Below are positions 60,797 through 64,000 of a stretch of 64,000 nt of DNA, piece after piece. The position numbers and the translations under genes are program-made. The first letter of the stretch is position 1; each line of letters starts with the position of its first letter. Below the pieces are notes generated by a model. That model saw only the letters and a program-made list of their open reading frames with translations, searched no databases and was not told the DNA's origin. Source of the DNA: Caccoplasma intestinavium (lineage in GTDB: Bacteria; Bacteroidota; Bacteroidia; Bacteroidales; UBA11471); NCBI GenBank assembly GCA_018715885.1, contig DVKT01000032.1, positions 15,205 through 79,204 of the forward strand. The letters run 5' to 3'.

Positions 60797-62209
60797 ATGA
60801 GAAAGAGTGAGATGAAGAGATGGATTGTCGTCTGTGTTTTTACGATATTGCTTCCTTCGTTTGCGTGGGGGCAAAAGAATTCTACCGATACGGTTTCTTC
60901 GTATGAGAATCGGTTCATACGGCCTCTTGTCGATGTATTGCAGGAGATAGAGCAAAGGTTTGGTGTCCGTTTGAAGTTCACTCCGGCAGATATAGAAGGA
61001 AAGATGCTCACGTATGCCGATTTCCGTATCCGGCCTTATTCCCTCGAAGAGACATTGCAGAATGTATTTTCTCCCACCGAGTTCAAGTTTGAGCGACAAA
61101 AGAAACAGGTTTATAGAATAAGACCTTATGAGTATTACCGTCGCACGCCGGCCGACGGGGAGAAGCTGTTGGCATGGCTGCATGGGAAATACCGTAGTCG
61201 GGAAGAATGGGAAGTTCGCCGCTCTGTCTTGAAATCGGATTTCCGCAGATTGTTGGGGATAGACCCTTTATTGGCCAAATCGGTCGATTCTCCTCGGAGT
61301 TTTAAGGGAAAAGAGCGTAAATATGATGGCTATACTGTACAGAATTTTGCCCTCGAAACGTTGCCCGACCTCTATGTTTGCGGTTCGATATATGCCCCGA
61401 CGAAAAGGGGACGGCATTCTTTGATTATGATGCCTGTCGGTCATTGGGCCGATGCCCGTTATAATCCCGATATGCAGTACCGCTTTGCGGCATTGGCACG
61501 TGCCGGTGCGGTATGTGTCTCTTTCGATCTTGTAGGTTGGGGAGAATCGGAAATGCAACTTGGTAAAGGTTCTCATAATACTGCTCTTTCTCAGCCGTTG
61601 CAATGCCTGTGGGGAGTGAAAATACTCGATTGGATTTTGGCCGACCGTAAGGATATCGATAAGCGGCGCATCGGGGTATGCGGTGGTTCCGGAGGTGGTA
61701 CGCTCTCGGTATTTCTTACTTTGCTCGACGAGCGCTATACGGCGGCTGCACCGGCCATGTCGTTTACTTCGCATTTCGATGGTGGTTGTCCTTGTGAGAG
61801 CGGTATGGGTACGACACGTGCTGCCGGGGGCAGTTGTAATGCCGAGTTGGTGGCAACTTTCGCCCCGAAACCTATGCTCGTTGTTTCTGATGGTGGGGAC
61901 TGGACGGCCAGTGTGCCAACACTCGAATATCCTTTTTTACAAGATATTTACGGTTATTATGGAGCGAAACAGCAAGTTCGCAATGCTCATTTTCCCGATG
62001 AACGGCACCAATTCACTCCGGCCAAGCGGCAAGCCGTCTATGACTTTTTTATCGAAGTTTTCGGTCTCGACGGAGATAGGTGCGATGAAAGCCGGGTAAC
62101 GCTCGAAAGTCCCGCACAGTTGCAAATGTTCGGTTGTCCCGAAAAATTTCCCGCGGGTTCTGTTTTTTCTTTGGCCGAACTTAAATCTCTGATGGCTGCT
62201 CCGGAATAA
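60797..62209 (+). CDS. Secreted alpha/beta-hydrolase esterase with N-terminal STN-like domain
   Basis: 470 residues; ATG 60797 or 60812. Signal peptide to about 25. Residues 41-110 look like an STN (secretin/TonB N-terminal) domain: LVDVLQEIEQRFGVRLKFTPADIEG, FRIRPYSLEETLQNVF. Then an alpha/beta hydrolase (about 130-440) with nucleophile S298 in GVCGGSGGGTL, probable Asp365/368 and H404 (DERHQF), as in acetyl-xylan or pectin acetyl esterases. STN domains are usually fused to TonB receptors or anti-sigma-linked proteins, so this fusion is odd. Confidence 0.82.
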   Translation: MRKSEMKRWIVVCVFTILLPSFAWGQKNSTDTVSSYENRFIRPLVDVLQEIEQRFGVRLKFTPADIEGKMLTYADFRIRPYSLEETLQNVFSPTEFKFERQKKQVYRIRPYEYYRRTPADGEKLLAWLHGKYRSREEWEVRRSVLKSDFRRLLGIDPLLAKSVDSPRSFKGKERKYDGYTVQNFALETLPDLYVCGSIYAPTKRGRHSLIMMPVGHWADARYNPDMQYRFAALARAGAVCVSFDLVGWGESEMQLGKGSHNTALSQPLQCLWGVKILDWILADRKDIDKRRIGVCGGSGGGTLSVFLTLLDERYTAAAPAMSFTSHFDGGCPCESGMGTTRAAGGSCNAELVATFAPKPMLVVSDGGDWTASVPTLEYPFLQDIYGYYGAKQQVRNAHFPDERHQFTPAKRQAVYDFFIEVFGLDGDRCDESRVTLESPAQLQMFGCPEKFPAGSVFSLAELKSLMAAPE

Positions 62210-62261
62210 ACGAGTGTTTTTTCTTTTCTCGCATATACCCGCTTTCAAGGGGAATGAGAGT

Positions 62262-63197
62262 TTATCGTATGAATCGGGGAGGAATGAAAAGGTGTCTGTA
62301 AAGTTTATACCAGATGATGCGTTGCCTCATGTGAGGGTATCTAAGATGCCACATATCTGCAATTTCCCGACGTCGTATAGGGTTCTGTACATGACGTAGA
62401 GCACGTCGGGCATGGCGTATGATGCGTCCTTCGATGGCCCATCGGGTACGGCGGGGCAATTCGATTAGAGAAAAGAAAATATCGTAAAGCCGCAGTAATT
62501 CCGCCAATCCCGTCCCGTCGGTACGCGATGTCTGGGTAACTTTTACCTCGTGTTGGCGGAAGTTGTTATAGGGGGCATTGATGTGTGCCACTTTTCCCTG
62601 CAATGCGATTTCGACCCAAAACAACCAGTCTCCGTTCAATCGGAATTGCATATAGGTCTTGTCGGCAGGAATGGCTGCTTTTCGGAAAACGACCATGCTG
62701 GCATTGTATATCGTGTTGCAGCGCAGCATGTTCCGTAGAACGAAATCATGCCCATCCCACATGTCGCATGGCGAACTTTTGGAATAGGCTCCTTTCATAC
62801 GTTTTTTCATTGGGCGGCTTTCGGCATCGACGAGGCGGCTTTCGGTATATGCCAACGTGCAGGACGGCTCGTTTTCGAGCTGTTCTACGCATGAGGAGAG
62901 AAATCCGGGGTCGGCGAAGTCATCGCTTTCGGCTATCCATATATATTCGCCTTGTGCAAAGTCAAAACCCTTTTGCCATTGCATGAATGTAGACCCGCTG
63001 TTGCGTTCGTTATATACGATGTGGGCTATTTTTTCCCGGGTGCGGTAAGTCTCGATGATTTCTCGGGAATCATCGGGCGAACAGTCGTCGAGAATGATTA
63101 CTTCGAAATCGCGGTAGGTTTGCTCCAATACCGAGTCGATGCGCTCTTTCAGGTAAAGGGCATGGCGATAGTTGGGTATGATGACGGATACTTTCAC
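62262..63197 (-). CDS. GT2-family glycosyltransferase
   Basis: 311 residues from GTG 63197 (VKVSVIIPNYRHALYLKERI). Earlier TTG 63224 overlaps the -7 box, so it is unlikely. A GT-A fold: nucleotide binding VSVIIPNYRH, DxD-like YIWIAESDDFADPGFL, and late WLFWVEIALQGKVAHINAPYNNFR. Transfers a sugar to a surface glycan or glycolipid. Divergent from the next gene with 99 bp between. Confidence 0.88.
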   Translation of the reverse strand: MKVSVIIPNYRHALYLKERIDSVLEQTYRDFEVIILDDCSPDDSREIIETYRTREKIAHIVYNERNSGSTFMQWQKGFDFAQGEYIWIAESDDFADPGFLSSCVEQLENEPSCTLAYTESRLVDAESRPMKKRMKGAYSKSSPCDMWDGHDFVLRNMLRCNTIYNASMVVFRKAAIPADKTYMQFRLNGDWLFWVEIALQGKVAHINAPYNNFRQHEVKVTQTSRTDGTGLAELLRLYDIFFSLIELPRRTRWAIEGRIIRHARRALRHVQNPIRRREIADMWHLRYPHMRQRIIWYKLYRHLFIPPRFIR

Positions 63198-63221
63198 GAA
63201 TAGAATATTCTTTTTGCCATA

Positions 63222-63229
63222 CAAATGTA
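63222..63229 (-). promoter_or_regulatory. -7 element for the GT2 gene
   Basis: Minus strand TACATTTG, TAnnTTTG match, 25 bp before GTG 63197; supports the GTG start. Confidence 0.5.
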
Positions 63230-63296
63230 TATATTATAGAATATATTCTGCCTATTTTTTGTGATATATGTGTTTTTTTTGTACAAAAAACGCATA

Positions 63297-64000
63297 ATGA
63301 TATCCGTGATTATATGTTCGGTAAAACCTTCTCAGGTGAGCCGGTTGGAAAAAAATATTGCAGAGACGATAGGGAATGTAGAATATGAAGTCATCGCTTT
63401 CGATAATAGAAATACGCATTATGGCTTGTGCGAAATTTATAATTTATGTGCGGAGAAAAGCCGGTATGATAATTTGTGCTTTGCGCATGAAGACATACAG
63501 TTCGATACGATAGGTTGGGGTGAGAAGATAATCCCGAAGTTGTCGGAGACCGATTGCGGGGTAATCGGTTTTGCTGGGACTACGGCGAGGATAAGTGCTC
63601 TGTGCGGCATAGGTCTTTCTCGTGCACATTGGCGATCGAATTACATACAACACATGAATAAGGGCGGGATGAAAAGCTGTTTTAAAAATCCCGATCGGGT
63701 CGAATTTTCACCGGTGGTTTCTGTCGACGGCATGTGCCTATTTGTCTCGCGTAAAGTATGGCAAAAGGTCCGTTTTGATGAAAAAACTTTTCCGAATTTT
63801 CATCTGTACGATCTCGACTTTACAACTGCCGTTTTTAGAGCAGGTTACATCAATTATATCTGCAATACGGTTATCGTGGAGCATTTTTCCGAAGGCTATT
63901 ATACACAAGAATGGCTTGCTGCTACAATCGATTTCAACAATAAATGGCGGGACGCATTACCACTCTATGTACCCGGGTTCCCGTGTATAAAAAATTTGGA
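63297..64000 (+). CDS. Glycosyltransferase-like protein (Glyco_tranf_2_5 type), cut by window end
   Basis: ATG 63297; open to base 64000, so at least 234 residues and no stop inside the window. N-terminus MISVIICSVKPSQVSRLEKN resembles the GT2-like family that begins with ISVIICS. An acidic segment NLCFAHEDIQFDT follows, like the metal/nucleotide site, and HLYDLDFTTAVFRAGY is the usual late motif. It would transfer a sugar from a nucleotide donor. Divergent from the GT2 gene at 62262; both may be part of a capsule or LPS locus continuing past the window. Confidence 0.85.
   Translation, partial: MISVIICSVKPSQVSRLEKNIAETIGNVEYEVIAFDNRNTHYGLCEIYNLCAEKSRYDNLCFAHEDIQFDTIGWGEKIIPKLSETDCGVIGFAGTTARISALCGIGLSRAHWRSNYIQHMNKGGMKSCFKNPDRVEFSPVVSVDGMCLFVSRKVWQKVRFDEKTFPNFHLYDLDFTTAVFRAGYINYICNTVIVEHFSEGYYTQEWLAATIDFNNKWRDALPLYVPGFPCIKNL

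Overview
The window is a chromosomal segment of a gut-type Bacteroidales bacterium. Supporting signs are: -7 elements of the form TAnnTTTG (with a -33 TTTG 19 bp upstream in the best case) instead of TATAAT; a short primary sigma factor; the Bacteroidetes leu gene order leuA-leuC-leuD-second synthase-leuB; BspA-like leucine-rich-repeat surface proteins; secreted proteins with a sortase-like or type IX-like C-terminal tail; and pectin-degrading enzymes. The genus cannot be fixed from the sequence alone; a Barnesiella or Coprobacter relative is a guess.

Layout. 1-4.7 kb: tripartite RND efflux operon (outer-membrane factor tail, adaptor, pump). 4.7-12.4 kb, minus strand: an outer-membrane protein gene, then a five-gene run (inactive-looking M23 protein, dxr, rseP, rlmI-like, dipeptidyl peptidase III). 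12.7-13.9 kb: OmpA-like protein. 14.0-20.5 kb, minus strand: complete leucine operon headed by a 25-residue leader peptide rich in Leu and Ile codons, a terminator and a full Bacteroidetes promoter, i.e. a textbook-looking attenuator. 20.6-24.6 kb: a three-gene cassette of unknown function without signal peptides. Its first protein joins phage-tail-fibre-like modules and a coiled coil to a glycosidase-like TIM barrel, and its third is an LRR protein. 24.7-28.1 kb: two secreted BspA-like LRR proteins with near-identical terminators. 28.1-30.7 kb, minus: rpoD and degP. 31.4-33.6 kb, minus: yccF, a BrkB-like protein and the RNase P RNA. 34.2-38.7 kb, minus: xylose operon xylB-xylA-xylE. 39-44 kb: ridA, a PCMD-type secreted protein, and a folC operon with two half-size chromate transporters. 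44.0 kb: tRNA-Ser(UGA). 44.4-62.2 kb: a polysaccharide and housekeeping mixture containing msrC, GH28, a four-gene GNAT/SDR operon, GH105, a YczE-like protein, a CorC-like protein, a PL10 plus GH140-like pair, map, an acyltransferase, and a GH43 plus STN-esterase pair. 62.3-64 kb: two divergent glycosyltransferases, the last cut by the window end.

How the genes work together. GH28, PL10, GH105, the DUF4038-type enzyme, GH43 and the esterase could together depolymerise pectin or rhamnogalacturonan, but no SusC/SusD pair or hybrid two-component regulator accompanies them here. XylE/A/B would import xylose and convert it to xylulose 5-phosphate. The leu operon makes leucine, and its second synthase may feed isoleucine synthesis through citramalate.

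Three intergenic regions (30.8-31.4, 33.7-33.9 and 39.46-39.67 kb) carry an imperfect palindromic repeat family (GTCATTCTGA...GAAGAATCTC) with long near-identical inverted copies. The best candidates for something new are the three-gene cassette at 20.7-24.55 kb and the leu leader.
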